Source: Streptomyces sp. ADI96-02
Lineage (GTDB): Bacteria; Actinomycetota; Actinomycetes; Streptomycetales; Streptomycetaceae
Direction: 5' to 3'
Length of the DNA stretch: 61,093 nt
Assembly: GCF_003846185.1 (NCBI RefSeq)
Contig: NZ_ML123034.1
Location: 3,968,300 to 4,029,392 of the forward strand
Notes under the pieces: model-generated
What the model was told of the DNA's origin: nothing
What the model saw: the letters and a program-made list of their open reading frames with translations, nothing else
The model's database searches: none
Made by a program: the position numbers and the translations under genes
Shown: one piece after another, positions 1 to 9,530 of the stretch
How positions within the stretch are numbered: position 1 is the first letter of the stretch
Layout: every line of letters starts with the position of its first letter

Positions 1-492
1 GCGGTGTCCGGCACCAGGGGCGCGTACGTGAACGAGCTGGGCGGCGTGCAGCAGTCGTCCACCGAGAACAACCGGGCCTACCTCTCCACCACCAAGGCGA
101 CCCCGACCACCGTCAGGGCGGAGCTGAACGTCTCCAAGACGCAGCAGTCCCCGGAGGCCCGCGTGGAGCGTTCGGACGCCGCCGACACGGCCCAGGGGGG
201 CGCGGGTTCGGGCGTCTCCCTGACCAAGGGCATCGTCGACCCCGCTGACGGGGCCTTCCACCACCACAACGGCGACAAGCCGGAAGCCTCCCTGATCACG
301 CGCTACCCGGCCATCGCCGCACTCTCGTCACTGCCCCTCAGCAACCCGTACGGCGGCCACCTCGTCGTGCAGAACAGCGGAACCGCCGCGAAGCTGAACC
401 AGCCCGAGCCGTTCGACCCGACCTCCTACGTGCAGACGCACCTGGTGAACGGCGTCGGCACCTACGTCAACCTGCCCAGCCTGGTGGTGTGA
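1..492 (+). CDS. 3' part of an unrecognised protein, cut by the window edge
   Basis: The reading frame is open from the first base and stops at 490-492. A GTG lies at position 4, but no ribosome binding site can be seen, so this is most likely the C-terminal part of a longer protein. I do not recognise the family. The visible 163 residues are polar and rich in Ser, Thr, Asn and Gln, with no clear membrane segment. A more ordered last third (about residues 95-163) has repeated Gly, Tyr and Val patterns. The gene is separated from nuoA by about 260 bases containing a tandem repeat, so it is probably not part of the nuo operon. It could be an exported or surface protein, but nothing in view proves this. 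Confidence 0.5.
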   Translation, partial: AVSGTRGAYVNELGGVQQSSTENNRAYLSTTKATPTTVRAELNVSKTQQSPEARVERSDAADTAQGGAGSGVSLTKGIVDPADGAFHHHNGDKPEASLITRYPAIAALSSLPLSNPYGGHLVVQNSGTAAKLNQPEPFDPTSYVQTHLVNGVGTYVNLPSLVV

Positions 493-547
493 CGCCCGTT
501 TCGACCGCCCCGCTTTCCGGCCCGGCCGGGAAGCGGGGCTTTCCGTG

Positions 548-607
548 GTGCTGATGCGGTGCTGATGCAGTGCTGATGCAGTGCTGATGCGATGCCGATG
601 CGGTGCT
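548..607. repeat. 11-bp direct tandem repeat
   Basis: About five and a half copies of an 11-base unit (gtgctgatgcg, with gtgctgatgca variants) lie between the first gene and nuoA. Copies begin at 548, 559, 570, 581, 592 and 603, and the last two are degenerate. The unit is not a multiple of three and no gene covers it. The remainder of the 493-751 gap shows only the nuoA ribosome binding site. Confidence 0.8.
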
Positions 608-751
608 CCGACGTGCTTCCGGCCGGGCCGGAGGCCGTGAGCCCGGCCGCCGCAGCCGTCGTCGTGCGCCCGCCAGGAATCGCGGGACACCCCTTAGACT
701 CCCGTGCGTACAGATGGGCCGGAACGGACAACGCGGGAGCGAGGGGCGGAC

Positions 752-1159
752 GTGACGCACGTGCCGATCGAAGAACCGGCCGTTCTCGCATCGGAGTACT
801 TCCGGAGCTACTCGGTGGTCGGGCTGCTCGCGCTGATCGGCGTCCTGTTCGTGGCGGTCGCCTTCGGGGCCGGACGGCTGCTGCGGCCCGTGGTGCCGAC
901 ACCGGAGAAGCTGCTCACGTACGAGTGCGGCGTCGACCCGGTCGGCGAGGGCTGGGCCCACACCCAGGTCCGCTACTACGTCTACGCGTTCCTCTACGTG
1001 ATCTTCGCCGTGGACTCCATCTTCCTGTTCCCGTGGGCCACCGTGTTCGCGGCCCCCGGATACGGCGCGACGACGCTAGTCGAAATGTTCATCTTCCTCG
1101 GCTTCCTGGCCGTGGGTCTGCTCTACGCATGGAAGAAGGGCGTCCTCGCATGGGCCTGA
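752..1159 (+). CDS. nuoA: NADH-quinone oxidoreductase subunit A (second copy type)
   Basis: NuoA is a small membrane subunit of respiratory complex I, next to the quinone-binding region. The 135-residue protein has the expected three membrane segments, the family signature YECGVDP near residues 56-62, and the acidic helix around [12 protein letters not shown] chose GTG at 752 because GAGGGGCGG lies just upstream at 741-749; an in-frame start at 704 would add 16 residues with no family match. The end overlaps nuoB by ten bases. It is first gene of a ten-gene cluster lacking nuoDEFG, so it probably belongs to the partial second complex I seen in streptomycetes rather than the main nuoA-N operon. 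Confidence 0.93.
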   Translation: MTHVPIEEPAVLASEYFRSYSVVGLLALIGVLFVAVAFGAGRLLRPVVPTPEKLLTYECGVDPVGEGWAHTQVRYYVYAFLYVIFAVDSIFLFPWATVFAAPGYGATTLVEMFIFLGFLAVGLLYAWKKGVLAWA

Positions 1160-1902
1160 CGAGCCGGCCGGAACCCGCACCGCAGCCCCCGTCACCGCCC
1201 GACCCGCAGGCCGGAACCGCCGGAACCGCCGGAACCGCCGGAACGGCCGCCGAAGCGGTGCTCCTTCCGGAGCCCAAGCGCCTGGGCGTCCTCTCCCGCC
1301 TCGCGCCCGAACCGATGAAGGTCGTCCTCAACTGGGGCCGCCGCTACAGCCTCTGGGTCTTCAACTTCGGACTCGCCTGCTGCGCCATCGAGTTCATCGC
1401 CGCCTCCATGGCGCGCCACGACTTCATCCGGCTCGGCGTGATCCCCTTCGCGCCCGGCCCGCGCCAGGCGGACCTCATGATCGTCTCCGGCACGGTGACG
1501 GACAAGATGGCCCCGGCCGTCAAGCGCCTCTACGAGCAGATGCCCGAACCGAAGTACGTCATCTCCTTCGGAGCCTGCTCCAACTGCGGCGGCCCGTACT
1601 GGGACTCGTACTCCGTGACCAAGGGCGTCGACCAGATCATCCCCGTCGACGTCTACGTACCCGGATGCCCGCCCCGGCCCGAGGCGCTGCTCCAGGGCAT
1701 CCTCAAGCTCCAGGAGAAGATCGCCCGCGAATCGCTCGCCGAGCGGTACGGGTCCGGGACGGGCGGCAGCGCCCCGTCGGCGGCGGCCCTGCGCAGCGGC
1801 CTGGTCGCCGCCCCCGCCCCGCCGCAGGAGCCGGGACCGGGTGCTCCGGCCCCGTCCGGGCGGCAGGGCGAGGCTCCTGCGGGCGGGGAGGAGCGGCGAT
1901 GA
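1150..1902 (+). CDS. nuoB: NADH-quinone oxidoreductase subunit B
   Basis: NuoB carries iron-sulfur cluster N2, the last electron carrier before quinone. The expected ligands are present: the tandem Cys77-Cys78, Cys143 in the GACSNCGG stretch, and Cys173 in PGCPPRP. At 250 residues it is longer than the usual 160-190. An N-terminal extension of about 55 residues contains four Ala-Gly-Thr repeats, and an Ala/Pro/Gly-rich tail of about 50 residues follows the core. The ATG at 1150 lies inside the end of nuoA, and the stop overlaps the nuoC start (ATGA), so translation is probably coupled. The quinone-site partner NuoD is not encoded here, so the partner of this NuoB is an open question. Confidence 0.93.
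   Translation: MGLTSRPEPAPQPPSPPDPQAGTAGTAGTAGTAAEAVLLPEPKRLGVLSRLAPEPMKVVLNWGRRYSLWVFNFGLACCAIEFIAASMARHDFIRLGVIPFAPGPRQADLMIVSGTVTDKMAPAVKRLYEQMPEPKYVISFGACSNCGGPYWDSYSVTKGVDQIIPVDVYVPGCPPRPEALLQGILKLQEKIARESLAERYGSGTGGSAPSAAALRSGLVAAPAPPQEPGPGAPAPSGRQGEAPAGGEERR
1210..1245. repeat. 9-bp tandem repeat inside nuoB
   Basis: Four copies of gccggaacc (the last ends in g) lie in frame at the 5' end of nuoB and encode repeated Ala-Gly-Thr. Because the unit is three codons, copy-number changes would lengthen or shorten the extension without a frameshift. Confidence 0.85.
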
Positions 1903-3125
1903 ACGAGCCCCGACACCCCTACGACCGGCTGCCGGACGGCGTCACCGAGCTGTTCGGCGAGGAGGCCGCGGCGGAACTGGCCTACGACCTGCTCACCGTG
2001 GACGTCCCCGCCACCGCCTGGACCACCGCCCTGCGGACCGCCCGCGACGAGCTGGACTGCCGGTACTTCGACTGGCTCAGCGCCGTCGACGAACCCGGCC
2101 TCGGCTTCCGCGTCTGCGCCCACGTCGCCGCTCTCGGCGGCGGAACGGTCCGCCGGCTCATGCTCCGTACGACCGTCCCGCACGCGGAGCCCGTTCTGCC
2201 CAGCGCCGTCGACGTGTACGCGGGCGCGGCGTGGCACGAGCGCGAGACGCACGAGATGTTCGGCATCGGCTTCGAGGGCCACCCGCACCTCGTCCCGCTG
2301 CTGCTCCCGGACGGCTTCGAGGGCCATCCGCTGCGCAAGGACTTCGTCCTGGCGGCCCGGGTCGCCAAGGCATGGCCCGGCGCGAAGGAGCCGGGGGAGT
2401 CCGCGGCGGGCAAGGAGCACGGCGGGCCCAAGCGCCGCACGATGCTGCCGCCCGGCGTCCCGGACCCGAACGAATGGGGCCCGCTCAAGGGCCAGCTCCC
2501 GCCTGCCGCCGCCCGCCCGGCCCGAGCGGCGCGCACCGCGGGGAGCGCGGCGGCCGGTGCGGGACGTGCCGGTACCGGGGCCGGGGCGGGTGCCGGGGCT
2601 GGGGCGGATGCCGGGGCTGGGGCTGGGCGTCCCGCGGCGGGCGACCGTCCCGCCCGCCGCACACGCAGCGCGAGCGAGGGCTCCGTCGGCCAACGCCCCA
2701 CGCCGGACGCACCCGAGGCCGGTGGAGCGGGGGCGCTCCCCGCCCCGCCGACGGACCCGCAGCCCCCGGCCGCGCGCCCGCGCCGGTCCCGGTCCGCGTC
2801 CGACGGCTCGGCGAGCCAGCAGCGCGGCCCGGACGCGCCCGCGACGGATCGGCCCCGCCGCACGGCGGGCCCGGCCCGCAGCACGGACGCGCCCTGGCAC
2901 GACGCCCAGCCCGCCTTCGAAGCCTCCGACCCCAAAGCCGGCGGAACCGACCCCGCAGACGGCAGAACACCCTCCACCGAGCCCGAGCCCAAGGCCGACG
3001 CCGAGCCCGATCCCACCGGGGCCCAGCCCCAGCGGAGGGAAACAACAGAGGAGGAGGGGGAGGGGGACAGCCCCGGCCCCCACCCCGACACCGACCCCCA
3101 CCCCGCCGGAGGCGAATCCGAGTGA
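1899..3125 (+). CDS. nuoC: NADH-quinone oxidoreductase subunit C with long disordered tail
   Basis: The N-terminal 160 residues match the 30-kDa subunit family. The diagnostic region is at residues 114-150, with ERETHEMFG followed by HPLRKDF. NuoC forms part of the peripheral arm. The remaining 250 or so residues are low-complexity, rich in Ala, Pro, Arg, Gly and Ser, and contain two related segments (RSASEGS...PDAP and RSASDGS...PDAP). The family normally ends soon after the KDF region, so the tail more than doubles the protein. No NuoD-like sequence is fused: there is no 49-kDa subunit signature in the tail. It begins in an ATGA overlap with nuoB and ends in a GTGA overlap with nuoH. Confidence 0.88.
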   Translation: MNEPRHPYDRLPDGVTELFGEEAAAELAYDLLTVDVPATAWTTALRTARDELDCRYFDWLSAVDEPGLGFRVCAHVAALGGGTVRRLMLRTTVPHAEPVLPSAVDVYAGAAWHERETHEMFGIGFEGHPHLVPLLLPDGFEGHPLRKDFVLAARVAKAWPGAKEPGESAAGKEHGGPKRRTMLPPGVPDPNEWGPLKGQLPPAAARPARAARTAGSAAAGAGRAGTGAGAGAGAGADAGAGAGRPAAGDRPARRTRSASEGSVGQRPTPDAPEAGGAGALPAPPTDPQPPAARPRRSRSASDGSASQQRGPDAPATDRPRRTAGPARSTDAPWHDAQPAFEASDPKAGGTDPADGRTPSTEPEPKADAEPDPTGAQPQRRETTEEEGEGDSPGPHPDTDPHPAGGESE

Positions 3126-4090
3126 ACGACGTTCTCGACGTCGCCCTCCGCCTGGCCATCGTCTTCGTCGTGTTCATGGTCGCCCCGCTCCTCGTGGGCC
3201 AGACCGAGCACAAGGTGATGGCCCACATGCAGGGCCGCCTCGGCCCCATGCACGCGGGCGGCTTCCACGGCTGGGCCCAGCTCGTCGCGGACGGCGTGAA
3301 GTTCGTGCAGAAGGAGGACGTGGTCCCGGCCGCCGCCGACCGCCGCGTCTTCCAGCTCGCCCCCGCCGTCGCCCTCCTCCCGTACCTCCTCGTCGTCCTG
3401 GTCATCCCCGTCGGCCCCGGCGAGGGCGCGGTCGGGCAGACCGTCGACGCCGGTGTCTTCTTCGTCCTGGCCGTGATGGGCATCGGCGTCCTCGGCTCGC
3501 TGATGGCGGGCTGGGCCTCGGCCAACAAGTTCTCCCTGCTCGGCGGTCTGCGTACCGCCGCCCAGCTCCTCGCCTACGAGCTGCCGATGCTGCTCGCCGC
3601 CGCCTCCGTGGCCATGGCGGCGGGCACCGTCTCGCTCACCGGCATCCTCGACGCCTTCACGTGGTGGTGGCTGCCCTGGCAGATCGTCGGCGCGCTGGTC
3701 TTCTTCGTGGCCGGTCTCGCCGAACTCCAGCGCCCGCCGTTCGACATGCCCGTCGCCGACTCCGAGATCATCTTCGGCGCGTACACCGAATACACCGGCT
3801 TGCGCTTCGCGCTCTTCCTCCTCGCCGAGTACGCCGGCATCGTCGTCCTCTGCGCCCTGACCACCGTCCTCTTCCTCGGCGGCTGGCACGGCCCGTTCGG
3901 GGAGGACGGGCTGGGCTGGCTCTGGACCCTCCTCAAGACCGCCGTCCTCGCCTTCGTCGTCATCTGGTTGCGCGTCAGCTACCCGCGGCTGCGCGAGGAC
4001 CAGCTCCAGCGGCTCGCCTGGACCGCACTCGTCCCGCTCGCACTCGCGCAGATCGCGCTCACCGGCATCGTGAAGGTGGCGATCGACTGA
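3122..4090 (+). CDS. nuoH: NADH-quinone oxidoreductase subunit H
   Basis: NuoH is the membrane subunit that joins the peripheral arm to the proton-pumping arm and forms part of the quinone chamber. The 322-residue protein has about eight hydrophobic segments. It also has family motifs: [20 protein letters not shown] near residues 40-60, [11 protein letters not shown] in the middle, and the acidic [16 protein letters not shown] loop that follows. These acidic loops are thought to help couple quinone reduction to pumping. The GTG start overlaps the nuoC stop, and the stop overlaps the nuoI ATG by one base. Nothing in the sequence looks broken. Confidence 0.95.
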   Translation: MNDVLDVALRLAIVFVVFMVAPLLVGQTEHKVMAHMQGRLGPMHAGGFHGWAQLVADGVKFVQKEDVVPAAADRRVFQLAPAVALLPYLLVVLVIPVGPGEGAVGQTVDAGVFFVLAVMGIGVLGSLMAGWASANKFSLLGGLRTAAQLLAYELPMLLAAASVAMAAGTVSLTGILDAFTWWWLPWQIVGALVFFVAGLAELQRPPFDMPVADSEIIFGAYTEYTGLRFALFLLAEYAGIVVLCALTTVLFLGGWHGPFGEDGLGWLWTLLKTAVLAFVVIWLRVSYPRLREDQLQRLAWTALVPLALAQIALTGIVKVAID

Positions 4091-4674
4091 TGCCCCCGAT
4101 CCCCGGCTCCGGCCTGGCCAAGGGCCTTGCCGTCACCCTCCGCACGATGACGCGGAAGACCGTCACCGCGCAGTATCCGGAGGTCCAGCCCGAACTGCCT
4201 CCGCGCTCCCGCGGCGTCATCGGGCTGTTCGAGGAGAACTGCACCGTCTGCATGCTGTGCGCCCGCGAGTGCCCGGACTGGTGCATCTACATCGACTCCC
4301 ACAAGGAGACGGTGCCGCCCGCCGCCCCCGGCGGGCGCGAGCGCAGCCGCAACGTCCTCGACCGCTTCGCCATCGACTTCTCCCTCTGCATGTACTGCGG
4401 TATCTGCATCGAGGTCTGCCCCTTCGACGCCCTGTTCTGGTCACCGGAGTTCGAGTACGCGGAGACGGACATCCACGAACTGACCCACGAACGCGACAAG
4501 CTCCGTGCGTGGATGTGGACGGTGCCCGAGCCGCCCGCGCTCGACCCCGGCGCGGAGGAGCCCAAGGAGATCGCCGCCGCCCGCCGGACGGCGGAGAAGC
4601 AGGCCGCCCAACGCGCACAGGCCGCACCGGACTCCACTGCGGACCAGACCGACCAGAAGGGAGGAAACCCGTGA
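4090..4674 (+). CDS. nuoI: NADH-quinone oxidoreductase subunit I (two 4Fe-4S ferredoxin)
   Basis: NuoI passes electrons through two 4Fe-4S clusters (N6a and N6b) towards NuoB. Both binding motifs are intact: Cys51, 54, 57 and 61, then Cys100, 103, 106 and 110, in the ferredoxin CxxCxxCxxxC pattern. The protein is 194 residues. The last 45 or so, after the second cluster, are an Ala/Gln/Glu-rich tail that is probably not folded. It starts at the ATG sharing one base with the nuoH stop and ends in a GTGA overlap with nuoJ. With no NuoEFG in the cluster, the electron donor may be ferredoxin or the main complex rather than a dedicated NADH module; that is inference. Confidence 0.95.
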   Translation: MPPIPGSGLAKGLAVTLRTMTRKTVTAQYPEVQPELPPRSRGVIGLFEENCTVCMLCARECPDWCIYIDSHKETVPPAAPGGRERSRNVLDRFAIDFSLCMYCGICIEVCPFDALFWSPEFEYAETDIHELTHERDKLRAWMWTVPEPPALDPGAEEPKEIAAARRTAEKQAAQRAQAAPDSTADQTDQKGGNP

Positions 4675-5369
4675 CGTTCACCGCAGCGGCCACCACGACC
4701 GCGAGCACGGCGGCCCCCGCCCTCGCCGCCGGCGACCACCCCGGCTTCCTCTCCCCGACCGGCGTCGAGATCGCCTTCGTGCTCGTCGGACTCGTCACGC
4801 TCGGCGCGGCCGTCATCACGGTCACCACCCGGCAACTCGTGCACGCCGCCCTCTGGCTCGTCGTGGCACTCGGCGGACTGGCCGTCGAGTACCTCCTGCT
4901 CACGGCCGAGTTCATCGCCTGGGTACAGGTGCTGATCTACGTCGGGTCCATCGTCGTCCTCCTCCTCTTCGGTCTGATGCTCACCCGGGCCCCCATCGGC
5001 CGCTCCCCGGACGCCGACTCCGGGAACCGGTGGATCGCCCTCGGTGTGGCGCTCGTCTCGGCGGCGGCCCTCGTCTGGGTCGTCGTCGACGCCTTCCGCA
5101 CCACCTGGATCGACCTCGACGGAGCGGCCCAGGGCTCCACCGCCGTCACCGGAGCCTTCCTCTTCCGGAACTGGGTGCTGCCCTTCGAGGCGCTGTCCGT
5201 CCTCCTGCTCGCCGCGCTCGTCGGCGCCATCGTCCTGTCCCGCAAGAGCGACACGGACGCGGCGACCGGCCCCGGCCGCACCGGCCCCGGCCGCACCGGC
5301 GTCGGCCGCGACGCCGCAGCCGGCCGATCCGCCCGCCCTGCCCGGCGGGGCAAGGAGGGACAGAGCTGA
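4671..5369 (+). CDS. nuoJ: NADH-quinone oxidoreductase subunit J
   Basis: NuoJ is a membrane subunit with five helices in the arm between NuoH and the antiporter-like subunits. Hydrophobic segments fit this. The family-like stretch around residues 55-95, with [19 protein letters not shown], marks the conserved third helix, which in known structures changes shape during turnover. The protein is 232 residues, and the last 40 form a Gly/Arg/Asp-rich tail that includes repeated GPGRTG. The GTG at 4671 is preceded by AAGGGAGGAAA and overlaps the nuoI stop. The stop shares one base with nuoK. Confidence 0.93.
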   Translation: MTFTAAATTTASTAAPALAAGDHPGFLSPTGVEIAFVLVGLVTLGAAVITVTTRQLVHAALWLVVALGGLAVEYLLLTAEFIAWVQVLIYVGSIVVLLLFGLMLTRAPIGRSPDADSGNRWIALGVALVSAAALVWVVVDAFRTTWIDLDGAAQGSTAVTGAFLFRNWVLPFEALSVLLLAALVGAIVLSRKSDTDAATGPGRTGPGRTGVGRDAAAGRSARPARRGKEGQS

Positions 5370-5782
5370 TGCACCTCGCCTATCCGGCCGTACTCGCCGC
5401 CCTCCTCTTCTGCACCGGCCTCTACGGCGTGCTCGCCCGCCGCAACGCGATCCTCGTCCTGATGTCCGTCGAGCTGATGCTCAACGCCGTCAACCTCAAC
5501 CTCGTCGCGTTCGACGTCTGGCTCCGCGACGCCGTCCACTCCGGGCAGGCCCTCACCCTCTTCACCATCGCCATCGCCGCCGCCGAGATCGGCATCGGCC
5601 TCGCCATCGTGCTCGCCGTGTACCGCAACCGCGGCACCTCCGACATCGACCGGCTCCGCGACACCGCCGAGACCGACGACGCCGAAGCGCTCCCCGACGA
5701 CACGACCGCCACCACCACGGACGACGACGACCGGGCCGCCGTCGCGGCGGGGAAGACGCAGAAGGCGGAGGCGACTTCGTGA
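5369..5782 (+). CDS. nuoK: NADH-quinone oxidoreductase subunit K
   Basis: NuoK is a three-helix, MrpC-like membrane subunit. The first 100 residues match it, with [13 protein letters not shown] carrying the membrane glutamate and [17 protein letters not shown] carrying the second. The protein is 137 residues; the usual length is about 100. The extra C-terminus is a soluble, Asp/Thr-rich tail. CAAGGAGGGACAGAGCTG upstream provides a strong ribosome binding site. The gene sits between nuoJ and nuoL with overlaps on both sides. Confidence 0.95.
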   Translation: MHLAYPAVLAALLFCTGLYGVLARRNAILVLMSVELMLNAVNLNLVAFDVWLRDAVHSGQALTLFTIAIAAAEIGIGLAIVLAVYRNRGTSDIDRLRDTAETDDAEALPDDTTATTTDDDDRAAVAAGKTQKAEATS

Positions 5783-7779
5783 CCACGACGACCCTGGCCG
5801 CACTCGTCCCGCTCCTGCCGTTCCTCGGAGCCGCCGCCGGACTCGCCCTCGGCCGCACCGCCCCCGGCTTCGTCCGCCCCCTCGCCATCCTGCCGACCCT
5901 GACCGCGGCCGTCCTCGCCGTGATCGTCGCGGTGCGCCAGGGCGGCGGCCGTGCCATCGACGCCGCGACCCAGCTCACCCCCACCGGATCCGTCCCGATC
6001 GACCTGGCCCTGCACCTGGACGGGTTCGCGGTCCTGGTCGCCGTCCTCGTCACCGTCGTCGCCACCTGCGTACAGGTCTACTCGACGGCCTACCTCCGCG
6101 ACGACGCCCGCTACCCCTCGTACGCGGCGCTGGTCTCCCTCTTCACCTCCGCCATGCTCCTCGTCGTCTACTCCGGCGACCTGATGGTGCTCCTGGTCGG
6201 CTGGGAGGTCATGGGCATCTGCTCGTACTTCCTCGTCGGCCACTACTGGGAGACGCCCGAAGCCCGCGCCGCCTCCCTCAAGGCGTTCCTGGTCACCAAG
6301 CTCGGCGACGTCCCCTTCCTGATCGGCCTGTTCGCCCTCGCCGCCGACACCGGCAGCTTCCGGATCACCAAGATCCTCGCCGCCGTCGCCCACGGCGGTC
6401 TCGACCACCCCACCGTCATCGCCCTCCTGCTCCTGGCGGGCGTCGCGGGCAAGTCCGCGCAGTTCCCCCTGCACACCTGGCTGCCCGACGCGATGGCCGG
6501 CCCCACCCCCGTCTCCGCGCTCATCCACGCCGCGACGATGGTCGCCGCCGGCATCTACTTCGTCGCCCGCCTGCTGCCCGTCTTCGCCGCCTCGGACGCG
6601 GCGCTGACCGTGCTCGCCGTGATGGCCGCCGTCACGATGATCGGCTCGGGCCTCGCCGCCCTCGCCCAGGACGACATCAAACGCGTCCTCGCCTACTCGA
6701 CGATCGGTCAGCTCGGCTACATGTCGGGCGCCCTGGCCGTCGGCGACCGGGGCGCCGCCGTCTTCCACCTCATCTCGCACGGTGCGTTCAAAGCCGTCCT
6801 CTTCCTCGCCGCCGGCGTCGTCATCCACGCCGCCGGAACGAACTCACTCGCCGCCATGTCCCGCATGGGCGGCCTCGCCCGCCGCGTCCCGGACGCCTTC
6901 TGGACGACGACCGTCGCCCTCCTCGCGCTCGCCGCCATCCCGCCGTTCGCCGGCTTCTTCTCCAAGGAAGCCGTCCTCGTCGCCGCAGAGCACACCGCCC
7001 TCGGCGAACGGACCGTCGCCCCTGCCGCCGCGGGCTGGACGATCCTGGTCGCGGGACTGCTCGCCGCCGTCCTCACCGCCGCGTACGCGACCCGCCTCTG
7101 GCTCCTCGCCTTCCGCGGGCGCGGGCCCGAACTGCCCGACCACGGGCCTCAGCCCGCCGCCATGACCACCGTCCTGTGGGTCCTCGCCGTGCCCACCATC
7201 GCCTTCGGCATCACGGTCGGCGCGCTCGGCGACTGGTTCGACGGACACAGCCTCACCCCCTCCCTCACCACCGCGGTCCTGTCCACCGGCGTGACGCTCG
7301 TCGGAGGACTCGTCACCTACGCCGCCTGGCGCCACACCACCGCCCTCGCCGCCCGCACCCCCATCGGCGCCGTCGCCGCCCACCCGGACGCCGAACCCGC
7401 CGTCGTCGAAGCCGAGGCCATGACCTCCCACACCGCCGCCTACGGCACCATCGCCGCCGCCCCCGACCCCGCCGACCCCGGCCGCCTGCTCCTCGGCCCC
7501 CTGCACCGCCACGCGGCCACCGGCTTCCACCTGGACGCCCTGTACACCGCGCTGTTCGTCCGCCCCGTCCAGGCTGCCGCCCGCCTCGTCCGCTTCCTGG
7601 ACCGCGAGGTCGTCGACACCTACGTTCGCGGCGCGAGCGCCACCGCACGGCTCCTCGGCACCGCCGTCCGCCGCGCCCAGACCGGCAACGTGCAGACCTA
7701 CCTCAGCGCCCTGCTCGCCGGATCCGTCGCCCTGGCCATCGCCGCCGCGGTCTTCGCCAACGTCAACGCGGGGTCGTGA
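5779..7779 (+). CDS. nuoL: NADH-quinone oxidoreductase subunit L
   Basis: NuoL is the distal, antiporter-like proton-pumping subunit. The 666-residue protein has the core Proton_antipo region, with the helix-5 glutamate in [14 protein letters not shown] and a membrane lysine in [15 protein letters not shown]. Another conserved lysine lies in [16 protein letters not shown], and the [13 protein letters not shown] segment follows. The C-terminal part, including a long lateral-helix-like stretch and a final membrane helix, is also present. The GTG start overlaps the nuoK stop, and its stop overlaps the nuoM GTG. It could in principle resemble an MrpA subunit, but its place between nuoK and nuoM settles the name. 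Confidence 0.95.
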   Translation: MTTTTLAALVPLLPFLGAAAGLALGRTAPGFVRPLAILPTLTAAVLAVIVAVRQGGGRAIDAATQLTPTGSVPIDLALHLDGFAVLVAVLVTVVATCVQVYSTAYLRDDARYPSYAALVSLFTSAMLLVVYSGDLMVLLVGWEVMGICSYFLVGHYWETPEARAASLKAFLVTKLGDVPFLIGLFALAADTGSFRITKILAAVAHGGLDHPTVIALLLLAGVAGKSAQFPLHTWLPDAMAGPTPVSALIHAATMVAAGIYFVARLLPVFAASDAALTVLAVMAAVTMIGSGLAALAQDDIKRVLAYSTIGQLGYMSGALAVGDRGAAVFHLISHGAFKAVLFLAAGVVIHAAGTNSLAAMSRMGGLARRVPDAFWTTTVALLALAAIPPFAGFFSKEAVLVAAEHTALGERTVAPAAAGWTILVAGLLAAVLTAAYATRLWLLAFRGRGPELPDHGPQPAAMTTVLWVLAVPTIAFGITVGALGDWFDGHSLTPSLTTAVLSTGVTLVGGLVTYAAWRHTTALAARTPIGAVAAHPDAEPAVVEAEAMTSHTAAYGTIAAAPDPADPGRLLLGPLHRHAATGFHLDALYTALFVRPVQAAARLVRFLDREVVDTYVRGASATARLLGTAVRRAQTGNVQTYLSALLAGSVALAIAAAVFANVNAGS

Positions 7780-9530
7780 CCTTGATCGATATGAGTGCGT
7801 CCGTGATGCAGTTCCTTCTCGCGTTCATCGTCGCCGCCCCGCTCCTGGGCGCCGTCGCGGCCCTGCTCCCCGCCCCGCCCGGACTGAAGGGAACCAGCCC
7901 CGACCAGGCGGTGCTCCGCCACGGCGTGACCGTCACCGGCGCGGTCCTCGCCGCCGCGATCCTCCTGGCCGCAGGCTTCGACCACGACAGCCCGGCCACG
8001 ATGCAGGCCACCACCGACATCAGCTGGATCCCGGCGCTCGACGTCCGCATCCACCTCGGCATCGACGGCATCTCGCTCCCCCTTCTGGTCCTCACCGCGC
8101 TGCTGACCTTCCTCTGCGCGCTCCACAGCTACTTCAAGCCGCCCGCCGGCCCCTCCCCGAAGGGCTTCGTCGCACTCGTCCTCGTCCTGGAGTCCGGCAC
8201 CCTCGCCACCTTCGCCGTCCTCGACCTGCTGCTCTTCTTCCTCGCCTTCGAGATGGTCCTCATCCCGATGTACTTCCTCATCGCCCGCTGGGGCGGGGCC
8301 CAAAGGCAGGCCGCCGCCTGGAAGTTCATCCTCTACACGCTGCTCGGCTCGGTCGTCATGCTGCTCGGGCTGCTCCTCATCGGGCTGAAGAGCGGCACCT
8401 TCGACATGGTGGCACTCGCCACTGACAACGGCCGCGGCCTCACCACATCCGTGCAGGTCATCGCGGTTCTGGCGATCGGTCTCGGGCTCGCCGTGAAGAC
8501 CCCGATGTGGCCGCTGCACAGCTGGCTCCCCGACGCCCACACCGCCGCCCCCACCGTCGGCTCCGTCCTCCTGGCGGGCGTCCTGCTGAAGATGGGCACG
8601 TACGGGTTCGTCAGGATCCTGCTCCCCATCACCCCCGACGGCATGCACACCTTCGCGCCCTACCTCGCCGCGTTCGCCGTCGTCGGCATCGTCTACGGCT
8701 CCCTCGCCTGCCTCGCCCTCGCCCGCACCGGAGCCAAGGGCGACCTCAAGCGGCTGATCGCGTACTCCTCCGTCGGCCACATGGGCTTCGTGCTCCTCGG
8801 CATCGCCACCATGACCCCGACCGGCGTCAACGGCGCGCTCTTCGCCAACATCGCCCACGGCCTCATCACCGGCCTGCTCTTCTTCCTGGTCGGCGCGGTC
8901 AAGGACCGCTACGGCACCGCCGACCTCGACACCCTCGCCGGAGCGACCGGAGCCGCCCTCTACGGCCGCGCCCCACGCCTCGGCGCACTCCTCGCCTTCG
9001 CCGCCGTGGCCTCGCTCGGACTTCCCGGACTCGCCGGGTTCTGGGGCGAGATGCTGACCCTCTTCGGCGCCTACGACCCCGCCGACGGCCTCAGCCGCCC
9101 CGCGTTCCGCACCTTCATGGCCATCGGAGCGTTCGGCACCCTGCTCACGGCCGCGTACATGCTCATCGTCGTACGCCGCGTCTGCATGGGCGAACACGCG
9201 CCCCACTCGCCCCTGTCGCCGCCGACCGCGCCCCCGCAGCCCGCCGACGCAACGCCCGAGGCGGCGCCGCCCGCCCGCACCGGACCCGCCGCCAGCGCAA
9301 CCGCCGCCAGCGCAACCACCACGACCGGAACCACCTCCACCGGACCCGCCGCGGACGGCCTCACCACAACCACCGCCACCCGTACGCGCCCCGCCGACAT
9401 CCAGCCGTACGAGGCCGCCGCCTGGACCCCGCTCGCCGCTCTCACCGTCCTCGCCGGACTCTGGCCCGCCGTCCTCCTCGGCCTCACCGACCCGGCCGTG
9501 CAGAAGCTCCTCGCAGGAGGCAAGTCGTGA
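7776..9530 (+). CDS. nuoM: NADH-quinone oxidoreductase subunit M
   Basis: NuoM is the middle antiporter-like subunit. Key segments are the glutamate in LLFFLAFEMVLIPMYFLIARWG, the lysine region KTPMWPLHSWLPDAH, and LLAGVLLKMGTYGFVRI. The 584-residue protein is longer than usual because a Thr/Ala/Pro-rich linker of about 65 residues separates the penultimate and final membrane helices. I chose GTG 7776 because it overlaps the nuoL stop (GTGA) as at neighbouring junctions; ATG 7791, five codons later, is an alternative. Its stop overlaps the nuoN start. Confidence 0.94.
   Translation: MTLIDMSASVMQFLLAFIVAAPLLGAVAALLPAPPGLKGTSPDQAVLRHGVTVTGAVLAAAILLAAGFDHDSPATMQATTDISWIPALDVRIHLGIDGISLPLLVLTALLTFLCALHSYFKPPAGPSPKGFVALVLVLESGTLATFAVLDLLLFFLAFEMVLIPMYFLIARWGGAQRQAAAWKFILYTLLGSVVMLLGLLLIGLKSGTFDMVALATDNGRGLTTSVQVIAVLAIGLGLAVKTPMWPLHSWLPDAHTAAPTVGSVLLAGVLLKMGTYGFVRILLPITPDGMHTFAPYLAAFAVVGIVYGSLACLALARTGAKGDLKRLIAYSSVGHMGFVLLGIATMTPTGVNGALFANIAHGLITGLLFFLVGAVKDRYGTADLDTLAGATGAALYGRAPRLGALLAFAAVASLGLPGLAGFWGEMLTLFGAYDPADGLSRPAFRTFMAIGAFGTLLTAAYMLIVVRRVCMGEHAPHSPLSPPTAPPQPADATPEAAPPARTGPAASATAASATTTTGTTSTGPAADGLTTTTATRTRPADIQPYEAAAWTPLAALTVLAGLWPAVLLGLTDPAVQKLLAGGKS

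Noticed and set aside
548..607. CRISPR array
   Set aside because: The repeats are only 11 bases and have no spacers.
1899..3125. NuoCD fusion
   Set aside because: The part after the NuoC core is low-complexity and has no 49-kDa subunit signatures, so NuoD is not fused.
1982..3889. Long open frame on the minus strand opposite nuoC and nuoH
   Set aside because: Such opposite-strand frames are common in GC-rich genes. It reads acidic and repetitive and mirrors the nuoC tail.
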